From Streptomyces sp. NRRL B-3428 (lineage in GTDB: Bacteria > Actinomycetota > Actinomycetes > Streptomycetales > Streptomycetaceae): a DNA stretch of 64,000 nt. The stretch lies in contig JOGW01000025.1 in NCBI GenBank assembly GCA_000721375.1, forward strand, positions 1 through 64,000, given 5' to 3'. The notes under the pieces were generated by a model that was given only the letters and a program-made list of their open reading frames with translations, was not told where the DNA came from and searched no databases. Below, one piece after another: positions 40,944 to 49,128 of the stretch. Both the position numbers and the translations under genes were made by a program. The first letter of the stretch is position 1, and each line of letters begins with the position of its first letter.

Positions 40944-42364
40944 CCGCACTGCTCATCGGGTCACCGCCCCGTATCGCCGCGGTCGGTGTACCGGAGTTCG
41001 CGCAGGTGCCGCGTACTGCCGGCGCCGAAGTCACCTCCCTGGACTGGCGGCCACCTGCCGCGGGCTCGGCGGAGCTGGCCTGGCGGCTCGCCGAACTCAC
41101 CGGCCATCCGGCGGTCGAGGCCGCCAACCAGGAGGCGGTCGCCCGGCTGCTCGCCGTACGTCCCGTGTGGACCCGGGTCCTGCCGGCCCGCGAGGCGATC
41201 CCCGCGCTCGACGACGGACGTCGGCTTCTGCTGCACGCGGGCCCGCCCATCGCCTGGCCCGACATGTGCGGTCCGATGCGCGCGGGTGTGATCGGTGCGG
41301 CGCTGCTCGAAGGCTGGGCGGACACTCCTGAGCAGGCCCAACATCTCGCGGACAGCGATGCGTTGGCGTTCGAACCCTGCCACCATCACGAGGCGGTGGG
41401 TCCGATGGGCGGGATCATCTCGCCTTCGATGCCGCTGATCGAGGTCGAGGACCCGTCGACGGGCCGTCGCGCGTACTCGAACCTCAATGAGGGAGCGGGC
41501 CGTTGTCTGCGCTACGGCGCGCTGGGCGAGGACGTCATGGAGCGGCTGCGCTGGATGGGCTCGGTGCTCGCGCCCGCGTTGAGCGCCGCACTCGGTGCCC
41601 GCGGCGAAGGAGTCGATCTGCGGGCGGTCACCGCGCAGGCGCTGCAGATGGGCGACGAGTGCCACAGCCGCAACACGGCCGCTTCGGCGCTGCTGCTGCG
41701 GGAGATGGCGGCGGACCTCGCCGAGACCCCCCACGCACGAACGGTCCTGCGCTTCCTGTCCGACAACCACTACTGGTTCCTCAACTTCTCGATGGCAGCG
41801 GCGAAACTGGCCACCTCCGCCGCACACGGGGTGGCCCACTCCACGCTCGTCACCGCCTTCGCCCGCAACGGCGTCGAGGTCGGCATCCGGGTCAGCGGCC
41901 TGGGCGACGCCTGGTTCACGGCGCCCGCCACACAGGTCCGCGGCCTGTACTTCGCCGGATACGGGCCCGAGGACGCCAACCCCGACATCGGGGACAGCGC
42001 CATCACGGAGACATACGGGCTCGGCGGCTTCTCGTTGGCGGCGGCACCCGCGATCACCGGGTTCGTGGGCGGAACGGTCGAGGAGGCGCTGCGCACGAGC
42101 CGCGACATGGCCCGGATCTCGCTCGCCCGCCACGAGGCCTACCGTCTGCCCGCACTCGGCGGGGTGGGCGCGCCGGTCGGGATCGATGTGCGGGCGGTGC
42201 TCGACACCGGGATCGCGCCGGTCGTGACGACGGGGATCTCCCATCGTGAGCCGGGCATCGGACAGATCGGCGCGGGCCTCACCCACGCTCCGCTGGAGTG
42301 CTTCCGCAAGGCACTGTCCGCGACGGCTGTGCCGCCGGACACCGGCCCACTCGGCTCATCGTGA
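40940..42364 (+). CDS. DUF1116 (YlbE/AllG-like) protein, carbamoyltransferase subunit
   Basis: A 474-residue DUF1116 protein; LDWRPPAAGSAELAW, the conserved HHHEAVGPMGGIISPSMP and EVEDPSTGRRAYSNLNEG, and GVEVGIRVSGLGDAWFTAP are its family blocks. It has no recognised classical catalytic motif; its E. coli homologue is needed for oxamate carbamoyltransferase activity. ATG 40940 overlaps the fdrA stop (ATGA), showing coupled translation. Full length. Confidence 0.88.
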   Translation: MTALLIGSPPRIAAVGVPEFAQVPRTAGAEVTSLDWRPPAAGSAELAWRLAELTGHPAVEAANQEAVARLLAVRPVWTRVLPAREAIPALDDGRRLLLHAGPPIAWPDMCGPMRAGVIGAALLEGWADTPEQAQHLADSDALAFEPCHHHEAVGPMGGIISPSMPLIEVEDPSTGRRAYSNLNEGAGRCLRYGALGEDVMERLRWMGSVLAPALSAALGARGEGVDLRAVTAQALQMGDECHSRNTAASALLLREMAADLAETPHARTVLRFLSDNHYWFLNFSMAAAKLATSAAHGVAHSTLVTAFARNGVEVGIRVSGLGDAWFTAPATQVRGLYFAGYGPEDANPDIGDSAITETYGLGGFSLAAAPAITGFVGGTVEEALRTSRDMARISLARHEAYRLPALGGVGAPVGIDVRAVLDTGIAPVVTTGISHREPGIGQIGAGLTHAPLECFRKALSATAVPPDTGPLGSS

Positions 42365-43377
42365 GCCCGGCCGCCCTGACCTGCTCGCCGTCCACGCTGG
42401 TCGCACCGCTGATCCACGGCCGGCGGCGGCACGCGCGGGTGGTCGGGGCGACCAGGGCCGCGGTGTATCTCCTGCCGTACGGGGACGAGCCGTCGCCCCC
42501 GTACGGTCGGGGGGCGCCCCGCTCGTACGGGAAGGGGTCACTCTTCCCGTACGGGCCAGGGCCGCGCCCGGCTGCGAACCCGGGCGGTGATCCTCTTCAC
42601 ACGGGACCCCTCGACGGGGAATCAACCCCCGTACAGGAAAAGACGTCTTCCTCCCCGTACGGGCCGAACTCCCTTTTCGCTCTGGTGACTTGTACCGGAG
42701 TCCGGGTCCCGGCGGCCGTTCTGCTGTCCCCCGCAGCGGGCGGGAACCCCTTCGCCGGGATCACACCGGGCGCGGTCGCCCGGGTCGGCGGCGGCCGGAT
42801 CGAATGGGGGCCGCTGCGCCTGGCGGCCGGGGTGTCCTGGGCACCGCCCCGTGTCCAGGACATACCGGTCGCGGCAGCACTGCCGGTCCTCGCTCGGCTG
42901 AGTCCGCCGCGCCGACTCCCCGCATCCATCGCACCGTTCACCGGCCGACTGATCGAGGCGCTGCGGTCCGGCACGCCGCAGGCCCTTCGCGACCCCGCCC
43001 TCGCCCTCCTGGGCCGAGGCCCCGGCCTCACCCCCTCCGGCGACGACTACCTCTGCGGTCTGCTGCTCGCCGCCCAGGTGGCACGGGCGAGTTGGCTCCG
43101 CCCCTTGAGCGCCGCCCTCGCCGACGCCCACAACCGCACCACCTTCGTCTCCGCTTCCCTCCTCACCCATGCCGTCCGCGGCCACTGCATCCCCCAGGCC
43201 GCCGACCTCCTGCGCGCCACGACCGAAGCGGGCAGCGTGCCCGCCGCACCGCTGGCCGGCCTGCTCTCCGTCGGCCACAGTTCGGGCTCCGATCTGCTGC
43301 ACGGCCTGTGCGGGGGCGCCCGGCTGCTGACCTCGGAGCGGGAGTTCCCGACGGTGGACGCCGGGGCGGGCCGGTGA
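42361..43377 (+). CDS. DUF2877 (YlbF/AllH-like) protein with low-complexity insert
   Basis: 338 residues, about 65 longer than E. coli YlbF (271). GTG 42361 overlaps the DUF1116 stop. The C-terminal core is typical (GRGPGLTPSGDDYLCGLLLA and VGHSSGSDLLHGL). Between about residues 37 and 102 there is an insert of PYG motifs (PYGDEPSPPYGRG, SYGKGSLFPYG, SPYGPNS), absent from the E. coli protein and matched at DNA level by repeated CCGTACGG palindromes. The insert is in frame, so the gene is probably functional. Confidence 0.82.
   Translation: MSPAALTCSPSTLVAPLIHGRRRHARVVGATRAAVYLLPYGDEPSPPYGRGAPRSYGKGSLFPYGPGPRPAANPGGDPLHTGPLDGESTPVQEKTSSSPYGPNSLFALVTCTGVRVPAAVLLSPAAGGNPFAGITPGAVARVGGGRIEWGPLRLAAGVSWAPPRVQDIPVAAALPVLARLSPPRRLPASIAPFTGRLIEALRSGTPQALRDPALALLGRGPGLTPSGDDYLCGLLLAAQVARASWLRPLSAALADAHNRTTFVSASLLTHAVRGHCIPQAADLLRATTEAGSVPAAPLAGLLSVGHSSGSDLLHGLCGGARLLTSEREFPTVDAGAGR
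42475..42662 (+). repeat. Cluster of CCGTACGG palindromes inside the DUF2877 gene
   Basis: CCGTACGG occurs perfectly at 42475, 42499, 42547 and 42655, with near copies at 42523 (TCGTACGG) and 42629 (CCGTACAG), all within 190 bp and in the same reading phase, giving a PYG motif each time. It looks like an amplified short repeat that expanded the gene in frame. Confidence 0.8.
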
Positions 43378-43382
43378 CGAAC

Positions 43383-43400
43383 GTCCCGCGACGACGGGAC
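43383..43400 (+). terminator. Short hairpin after the DUF2877 gene
   Basis: GTCCCG (43383-43388) pairs with CGGGAC (43395-43400) around a 6-nt loop, just after the DUF2877 stop. It is a modest but well-placed terminator for the fdrA operon. Confidence 0.45.
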
Positions 43401-43480
43401 CTTCGCCCGCCTGCCGACAGGCGCCTCTTAACTAGCGTTTACGGCACATCCCAGGCCGTTCGCGTTGGCAGGAGTACCTC

Positions 43481-44566
43481 ATCAACACCCAGCACAAGAC
43501 CGTCGCCGTCCTTTCCGGCATAGCCCTCACCGCGGCCACCCTGACCGCGTGCGGCGCGGGCGAGAAGATCAGCGCGGGTCTGCAGCTGAAGGGTGCCTTC
43601 GAGAAACTGATGGAGCAGCGGCAGATCTCCGCCGAGCTCTCCTTCGACGGCACCGCGGACGAGATCTGGGCCCAGCTGAAGAAGGACGACGCCGACACGA
43701 CCCGCACCGTGGCACGGAACTTCGCCGACGCACGGGTGTCCTTCTCGCTCGGCGCCGACAAGCCGCTCGACTCGCTCTCCGAGAAGGAGTGGGAGAAGGC
43801 CGCGGTCTCCTTCGGCCTCGCACTGGGTCCGGGCAAGGACCTGATCGAGGCACGGGCGGTGGGCGACTCCCTCTACGTACGCGGCGACATCAAGGGACTC
43901 ATCGAGAAGACCGGGGCCGACACACAGCGCGACGACCTCGCCCTGCTCGACCAGATGACGGACGCCGTGGACGAACTGCCGGACGCGCTCGGCTCGATCA
44001 AGGATGCGCTGCACGGGAAGTGGATCGAGTTCGACCCGAAGGACTTCGAGGAGTTCTCCGCCGAGCAGTTCACCGAGGAGGGTGACAACTCGCTCTTCCC
44101 CGGCGCGGTTCTGGGCGAGTTCAGCGCCAAGGACAAGCAGAAGGCCCTCGAAGCCATCGGCAAGGCCCTCGGCAAGAACGTGGACATCAAGGCCGACGGA
44201 GAGAAGAACGGCGTCGAGCGGTTCACCCTCACGTTGCCCGCGCGCGACACCGCGGCAGACCTGCTCAAGGGCCTGAAGCCGCTGGAGGACAAGCTGGGCC
44301 TGTCCGAGGTCAACGCGAAGGACTTCGCGGACCGGGACGTCCGGATCACCATCGCGGTGAAGGACGGCATGGTGAACAAGCTGAGCTTTGACCCCGGACG
44401 CCTCGACCCGAACTCCGAAGCGGCGCTGCCGGTCACCCTCTCCCTCAAGGCGGGCGGCAGCCCGGTGAAGGCGCCCACCGACGCCAAGAAGCTCAACCCG
44501 CAGGACATCTTCGGCGCGTTCGCCTACACGGCGATGCAGAACGGCGAGTGGCAGAACGCCAGGTGA
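43481..44566 (+). CDS. Secreted lipoprotein, no canonical start codon (ATC at 43481)
   Basis: 361 residues read from ATC 43481. The N-terminus is a lipoprotein signal: VAVLSGIALTAATLTACGAG, with lipobox LTAC (Cys about residue 24). The mature protein is an all-beta/alpha streptomycete lipoprotein family of unknown role with no cysteine after the lipobox. Between the in-frame stop TAG (43433-43435) and the lipobox there is no ATG, GTG, TTG or CTG in frame; AGGAG (43470-43474) lies 6 nt before ATC 43481. Either a rare ATC start is used or one base is miscalled (ATC for ATG). Terminator follows at 44608-44643. Confidence 0.78.
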   Translation: MNTQHKTVAVLSGIALTAATLTACGAGEKISAGLQLKGAFEKLMEQRQISAELSFDGTADEIWAQLKKDDADTTRTVARNFADARVSFSLGADKPLDSLSEKEWEKAAVSFGLALGPGKDLIEARAVGDSLYVRGDIKGLIEKTGADTQRDDLALLDQMTDAVDELPDALGSIKDALHGKWIEFDPKDFEEFSAEQFTEEGDNSLFPGAVLGEFSAKDKQKALEAIGKALGKNVDIKADGEKNGVERFTLTLPARDTAADLLKGLKPLEDKLGLSEVNAKDFADRDVRITIAVKDGMVNKLSFDPGRLDPNSEAALPVTLSLKAGGSPVKAPTDAKKLNPQDIFGAFAYTAMQNGEWQNAR

Positions 44567-44607
44567 CCGGCTCACGGGGCGATGCTCTCGGCGGTCGCCG
44601 TACCGAC

Positions 44608-44643
44608 CTGGTCCGCGTACCGACACGTCGATACGCGGACCAG
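44608..44643. terminator. Bidirectional terminator between lipoprotein and EF-Tu genes
   Basis: A perfect 12-bp stem (44608-44619 with 44632-44643, arm CTGGTCCGCGTA) and a 12-nt loop between convergent genes. Confidence 0.8.
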
Positions 44644-44660
44644 ACACCGCTACCCGCGAA

Positions 44661-45833
44661 CTAGCCGAGGACTTCGGTCACCGTCCCCGCCCCGACCGTC
44701 CGCCCGCCCTCACGGATCGCGAAGCCGAGGCCGGACTCCAGCGGGACGTCGCGGCCCAGTTCGACCGTCATCGTGACGGTGTCGCCGGGCCGTGCCACCG
44801 CCGCCTCGCCGAGGTCGACGTCACCGACGACGTCCGCGGTGCGAATGTAGAACTGCGGCCGGTAGCCGGTGGTGAGCGGCGTCCTGCGGCCGCCTTCGCG
44901 TCCGGACAGGACGTACACCTGCGCGCGGAACCGGCGCGCGGGCTGCACACTGCCGGGCGCCGCGACCACATGGCCGCGACGGACGGCGTCGCGCACGACG
45001 CCGCGCAGCAGCAGGGCGACGTTGTCACCGGCCTGCGCCTCGTCCATCGGCTTGCCGAAGGTCTCGAGACCGGTGACGACCGTCTCGATGTCCGCGCCCA
45101 GGACCTGGACACGGTCACCGACCTTGACCACCCCGCGCTCCACCGCTCCGGTGACGACGGTGCCGCGACCGCTGATCGTCAGAACGTTCTCGACGGGTAG
45201 CAGGAACGGCGCGTCCACATAGCGCTCCGGCATCGGCACGTACGTGTCCACCGCGTCGAGCAGCGCCTCGACGGCGGACGTCCAACGCGGGTCGCCCTCA
45301 AGGGCCTTGAGCCCTGAGACCGGGACGACCGGTACCGAGTCGCCGTCGTAGCCGTTCTGCGAGAGCAGATCGCGGACCTCCAGCTCGACGAGCTCGATCA
45401 GCTCCTGGTCGCCGGCGTCGGCCTTGTTGAGGGCGACCACGATGTGGTCGACCCCGACCTGGCGGGCGAGCAGCACGTGCTCGGCGGTCTGCGGCATGAT
45501 CCCGTCGGTCGCGGAGACCACGAGGATCGCCCCGTCGAGCTGGGCCGCGCCGGTGACCATGTTCTTGATGTAGTCGGCGTGGCCTGGCATGTCGACATGC
45601 GCGTAGTGCCGGGTGTCCGTCTCGTACTCGACGTGCGCGATGTTGATGGTGATCCCGCGCGCGGCCTCCTCCGGAGCCTTGTCGATCCGGTCGAAGGGCA
45701 CGAACGTGCCGGTCCCGCGCTCGGCGAGCACCTTGGTGATCGCGGCGGTGAGCGTGGTCTTGCCGTGGTCGACATGACCCATGGTGCCGATGTTCAGGTG
45801 CGGCTTGGTGCGCATGTATGCCGTCTTGGGCAT
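44661..45833 (-). CDS. tuf3: Divergent elongation factor Tu paralogue (EF-Tu3-like), cysteine-free
   Basis: A 390-residue EF-Tu with all GTPase motifs: GHVDHGKT (19-26), DMPGHADY (81-88), NKAD (136-139) and domain 2/3 signatures such as [13 protein letters not shown]. Cys residues normally present in EF-Tu at DCPGH and NKCD are Met82 and Ala138 here, and no Cys exists in the whole protein. It stands alone, without rps/fus genes, as for the stress-associated tuf3 of other streptomycetes. It delivers aminoacyl-tRNA to ribosomes. ATG 45831-45833 has GAAGG upstream. The name rests on divergence and location, not phylogeny. Confidence 0.85.
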   Translation of the reverse strand: MPKTAYMRTKPHLNIGTMGHVDHGKTTLTAAITKVLAERGTGTFVPFDRIDKAPEEAARGITINIAHVEYETDTRHYAHVDMPGHADYIKNMVTGAAQLDGAILVVSATDGIMPQTAEHVLLARQVGVDHIVVALNKADAGDQELIELVELEVRDLLSQNGYDGDSVPVVPVSGLKALEGDPRWTSAVEALLDAVDTYVPMPERYVDAPFLLPVENVLTISGRGTVVTGAVERGVVKVGDRVQVLGADIETVVTGLETFGKPMDEAQAGDNVALLLRGVVRDAVRRGHVVAAPGSVQPARRFRAQVYVLSGREGGRRTPLTTGYRPQFYIRTADVVGDVDLGEAAVARPGDTVTMTVELGRDVPLESGLGFAIREGGRTVGAGTVTEVLG

Positions 45834-46208
45834 GATGGTTCGCCTTCTGGATTCCCTGAGGATCAGGGGAGGTTGAGGGCCTTCCGCACCGGTTGTCAGC
45901 CGGTCTGCCGGATACGGCGGCGGAAGACGGGGACCCCTTGGATCGATCCGACCCTCCCCCTCTGGGGTCCGCCGGAGTCTCCGGGGAGGGTCAGCTTCGG
46001 ACGCCGTCGAAGGCGCCGAATGCCTCGAAAGCCTCGAATGCCGAGAAGGCTTCGGCCTGGAAAGCGGCAGCCCGAGCGGCGCCCGCGACTGCGGGCGTAG
46101 CTGCGAAGGAGGTCTGCCGGAACATGTTGAGATCATCTACGCTCGGCGAGCGCGCGTCCAACGATTATTCGCGTGCCGTCAAGGGCGGGTCTCTCACGGG
46201 GAGTTGGA
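45834..46208. other. Non-coding gap upstream of EF-Tu3
   Basis: These 375 nt hold no supported gene. A 6-bp hairpin (45854-45868, CCCTGA/TCAGGG) is 21 nt upstream of the EF-Tu start; short imperfect repeats around CGAATGCC/CGAAAGCC occur near 46015-46045; a candidate promoter is listed separately. The VOC gene starts at the other end on the plus strand. Confidence 0.6.
46134..46161 (-). promoter_or_regulatory. Candidate EF-Tu3 promoter
   Basis: On the minus strand TTGGAC (plus 46156-46161) is followed after 16 bp by TAGATG (plus 46134-46139). It would give a leader of about 290 nt to the EF-Tu gene. The -10 match is fair only. Confidence 0.3.
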
Positions 46209-46562
46209 ATGCCGAACCGCTGGGTCGGAGTGACGGTCGACTGCCTGGACGTCGAGCGTGTGGCGGCCTTCTGGAGCGCACTGCTCGACCGCCCGAAAGG
46301 CCCGTCGATGCCCGGCTGGATCTACCTCGGCCACGTGGACGATCCGCAGCCCCGTCTGGTCTTCCAGCCGGTGGCCGAGCCGCAGCAGGGCAAGGTCCGC
46401 CTGCACCTCGACGTGCTGGTCGACGACATCGACGAGGGCGTGGCGCAGGTCGAGTCGCTCGGCGGCACGTTCACCGGTGAGCGGCACGACTACGACGAGG
46501 GGGTCGTCCTGGTCATGGCCGATCCCGAGGGCCATGAGTTCTGCCTGTCGCAGTTCTACTGA
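46209..46562 (+). CDS. VOC (glyoxalase/bleomycin-resistance-like) family protein
   Basis: A 117-residue single VOC-fold protein: WVGVTVDCLDVERVAAFWSA, the RLHLDVLVDDIDEG metal-binding strand (His) and the closing VMADPEGHEFCLSQF (Glu). Such proteins bind a divalent metal and act as small dioxygenase/glyoxalase-type enzymes or as drug-binding proteins. ATG 46209 stands 8 nt after GGAGTTGG. Its stop is 6 nt from the convergent AlkD-like gene. Confidence 0.78.
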   Translation: MPNRWVGVTVDCLDVERVAAFWSALLDRPKGPSMPGWIYLGHVDDPQPRLVFQPVAEPQQGKVRLHLDVLVDDIDEGVAQVESLGGTFTGERHDYDEGVVLVMADPEGHEFCLSQFY

Positions 46563-46568
46563 GAGCGG

Positions 46569-47309
46569 CTACTCGACCCCGGTGTTCTTGAGCGCCTCGC
46601 GCACGGACAGGGGCGCGAGGCGCCGCTCGTGCGCGGCCACGAAGTCCCGTACGGCCCGGGCGTCCGTCTTCGCGTACTCCCTCAGACACCAGCCGATCGC
46701 CTTGCGGATGAAGAAGTCCGGATGACCGGACTGCCGCAGGCAGTACGCGAAGAGCCGGCCGGTGTCCGTCGCGTCCTTGTAGCGGAGCTGGTGCAGCAGG
46801 GCCGTGCGTGCGACCCAGAGGTCGTCGTCCTCGATCCAGTCGTCCATCGTCTTCTTCAGGGCCGGGTCGGCCGCGACCAGGCCGCCGACGACATGGGAGG
46901 CCAGTGCGTCCACCGTGTCCCACCACGGCACCGTGGTGATCAGATGGCGCGCGACCGGCAGGAATCCCGACGAGCAGCACTTCACGTACCGGCGCAGATA
47001 GTCGACGGCGAAGTAGTGGTACTCGCGCTCGGGGAGCTGCCAGGCCCGCAGCGCGATCGCCGCACAGTCCCGCTCGTCCGGCCGCGCCAGCCCTTCGAGC
47101 ACGGACTTCGAGAGGGCCTTGCGCTCGGGGGACGCGATCCCGAGGAAGGGAGCGATCCCCTTCATGTACGCCGCCATGCGCTCGGCCTGCGCGGAATCGG
47201 CGCCTTCCCGGTACGTACGGACCAGGCGTTCGAGCACGACGTCGGCCAGTTCACTGTCCGAAACCGCAGGTGAACCGGACATGGCGGGGCGGGGACGGTG
47301 AGTGACCAT
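46569..47309 (-). CDS. AlkD-like DNA alkylation repair (HEAT-repeat) glycosylase
   Basis: A 246-residue all-helical AlkD-family protein. The catalytic region is conserved as WWDTVDALASHVVGG (Trp-Trp-Asp, with the essential Asp), followed by WIEDDDLWVARTALL and the HPDFFIRKAIGWCLREY segment. AlkD excises alkylated bases such as N3- and N7-alkyl purines without base flipping. ATG 47309 is preferred (AGGGTG upstream); an inner ATG at 47282 lacks a ribosome-binding site. The gene is monocistronic. Confidence 0.87.
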   Translation of the reverse strand: MVTHRPRPAMSGSPAVSDSELADVVLERLVRTYREGADSAQAERMAAYMKGIAPFLGIASPERKALSKSVLEGLARPDERDCAAIALRAWQLPEREYHYFAVDYLRRYVKCCSSGFLPVARHLITTVPWWDTVDALASHVVGGLVAADPALKKTMDDWIEDDDLWVARTALLHQLRYKDATDTGRLFAYCLRQSGHPDFFIRKAIGWCLREYAKTDARAVRDFVAAHERRLAPLSVREALKNTGVE

Positions 47310-47379
47310 ATGCGCACCCTACGAAGAGATGAGACGCAGACTACGGCGATCAGTGCGGTTTGTCGGTTAGTCTCCCCGG

Positions 47380-48120
47380 ATGTTGGACCCCCTCACGCGA
47401 CCAGCGCCGAGCGCCACGCTCGTGCGGCCCGCCGCCGGCGACCAGGCGTTCGCCGTGCGCTGCGGCCGGGCCCTGGTCTCGCCGTGGTCCCGGCTCGGAC
47501 TCCTGGTGCTGCTCCTTGCCGCCGCGGGGACCGGCGTCCTGCTCTTCGAGCCACAGCGGCTGCTCGCCGACGGCTGGCCGCCGCAGATCAGTGGCGCGGC
47601 CGCGGTGGTCCTCTTCTCCGTGGCGTACGGGGTGTGCACCGCCGCTTTCGTTCCCCGGCCGCTCCTCAACCTCGCCGCCGGCGCTCTCTTCGGATCGCAG
47701 GCGGGACTCGCGGGCGCGATCGCGGGAACGGTTCTCGGCGCGGGCATCGCGTTCGGCCTCGGCCGCTTCCTCGGCCAGGATGCGCTGCGCCCGCTGCTGC
47801 GCGGCCGTATCGTCACGGCCGTCGACGGGCAGCTCAGCAGGCACGGCTTCCGTTCGATGCTCGCTGCCAGGCTCTTCCCGGGCATCCCGTTCTGGGCGGC
47901 GAACTACTGCGCGGCTGTCTCCCGTATGGGCTGGGCACCGTTCCTCCTGGCGACGGGTCTCGGCTCGATCCCCAACACCGCCGCGTACGTCATCGCCGGC
48001 AGCCAGGCCGCCACTCCCACCTCCCCCGCGTTCCTCATCGCGATGGGCTTCATCGCCGTGACCGGGGTGGCCGGGGCGGCCGTCGCCTGGCGCAAGCGCC
48101 ACCGTCTGCGCGGCCACTGA
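47380..48120 (+). CDS. TVP38/TMEM64 (DedA-superfamily) membrane protein
   Basis: A 246-residue membrane protein with about six hydrophobic segments; the VTT-family mark FVPRPLLNLAAGALFG followed by the RHGFRSMLAARLFPGIPFW re-entrant region. Some relatives of this superfamily move polyprenyl phosphates or lipids between leaflets. It is followed after 135 nt by uppP, an enzyme that makes undecaprenyl phosphate; a functional link is possible. Confidence 0.82.
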   Translation: MLDPLTRPAPSATLVRPAAGDQAFAVRCGRALVSPWSRLGLLVLLLAAAGTGVLLFEPQRLLADGWPPQISGAAAVVLFSVAYGVCTAAFVPRPLLNLAAGALFGSQAGLAGAIAGTVLGAGIAFGLGRFLGQDALRPLLRGRIVTAVDGQLSRHGFRSMLAARLFPGIPFWAANYCAAVSRMGWAPFLLATGLGSIPNTAAYVIAGSQAATPTSPAFLIAMGFIAVTGVAGAAVAWRKRHRLRGH

Positions 48121-48255
48121 GCCGGACGCGGGAGGATCCCGGCCAGGGAGCCGGGGCGCGCGAGGTGCGTCGCCCGCAGGACGCTAGGCTGCACGGGGCA
48201 ACTGCATGATCACCTGTGTCTTCGCACCCCGACCAGCACTTGGACGGCGTAGTAC

Positions 48256-49128
48256 ATGTCTTGGTTCGAATCCCTGATCCTCGGACTCGTCCAGGGACTC
48301 ACGGAGTTCCTCCCCATCTCCTCCAGCGCGCATCTGCGCCTGACCGCCGCGTTCGCCGGCTGGCACGACCCCGGCGCGGCGTTCACGGCGATCACGCAGA
48401 TCGGCACGGAGACCGCCGTCCTGATCTACTTCCGCAAGGACATCGCGCGGATCATCTCGGCGTGGTTCCGCTCGCTCACCGACAAGACGATGCGCGGCGA
48501 CCACGACGCCCAGATGGGCTGGCTCGTGATCATCGGATCGATCCCGATCGGTGTACTGGGCGTCACGTTCAAGGACCAGATCGAGGGCCCGTTCCGCGAT
48601 CTGCGCCTGATCGCCACGACTCTGATCGTCATGGGCATCGTCCTCGGCATCGCCGACCGCCTGGCGGCCCGCGACGAAACCGGCGGCCGCCACCGCGCGG
48701 TCAAGGAGCGCAAGACGCTCAAGGAACTGGGCGTCAAGGACGGCCTCATCTACGGCTTCTGCCAGGCCATGGCCCTGATCCCCGGCGTCTCCCGCTCGGG
48801 CGCCACCATCAGCGGCGGCCTCCTCATGGGCTACACCCGCGAGGCAGCGGCCCGCTACTCCTTCCTCCTGGCGATCCCGGCGGTCCTGGCATCGGGCGCG
48901 TTCGAACTCAAGGACGCGGGCGAGGGCCATGTCTCCTGGGGCCCGACGATCTTCGCCACGATCGTGGCGTTCTTCGTCGGCTACGCGGTCATCGCCTGGT
49001 TCATGAAATTCATCACGACCAAGTCCTTCATGCCGTTCGTGTACTACCGCGTCCTGCTGGGAATCCTGCTGTTCGTCCTGGTGGGGATGGGCGTACTGAG
49101 CCCGCATGCGGGGGAGTCGGCGGGCTGA
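48256..49128 (+). CDS. uppP: Undecaprenyl-diphosphate phosphatase (UppP/BacA)
   Basis: A 290-residue polytopic membrane phosphatase with both diagnostic motifs, GLTEFLPISSSAHL and PGVSRSGATIS, and the intervening hydrophobic helices. It dephosphorylates undecaprenyl diphosphate to the monophosphate carrier used in peptidoglycan and wall-polymer synthesis, and can give bacitracin tolerance. ATG 48256 chosen, close to the family start MSWFESL. Full length. Confidence 0.96.
   Translation: MSWFESLILGLVQGLTEFLPISSSAHLRLTAAFAGWHDPGAAFTAITQIGTETAVLIYFRKDIARIISAWFRSLTDKTMRGDHDAQMGWLVIIGSIPIGVLGVTFKDQIEGPFRDLRLIATTLIVMGIVLGIADRLAARDETGGRHRAVKERKTLKELGVKDGLIYGFCQAMALIPGVSRSGATISGGLLMGYTREAAARYSFLLAIPAVLASGAFELKDAGEGHVSWGPTIFATIVAFFVGYAVIAWFMKFITTKSFMPFVYYRVLLGILLFVLVGMGVLSPHAGESAG

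Noticed and set aside
44661..45833. SelB or other specialised GTPase
   Set aside because: Full EF-Tu domain set and closing [13 protein letters not shown] signature; no C-terminal winged helices.
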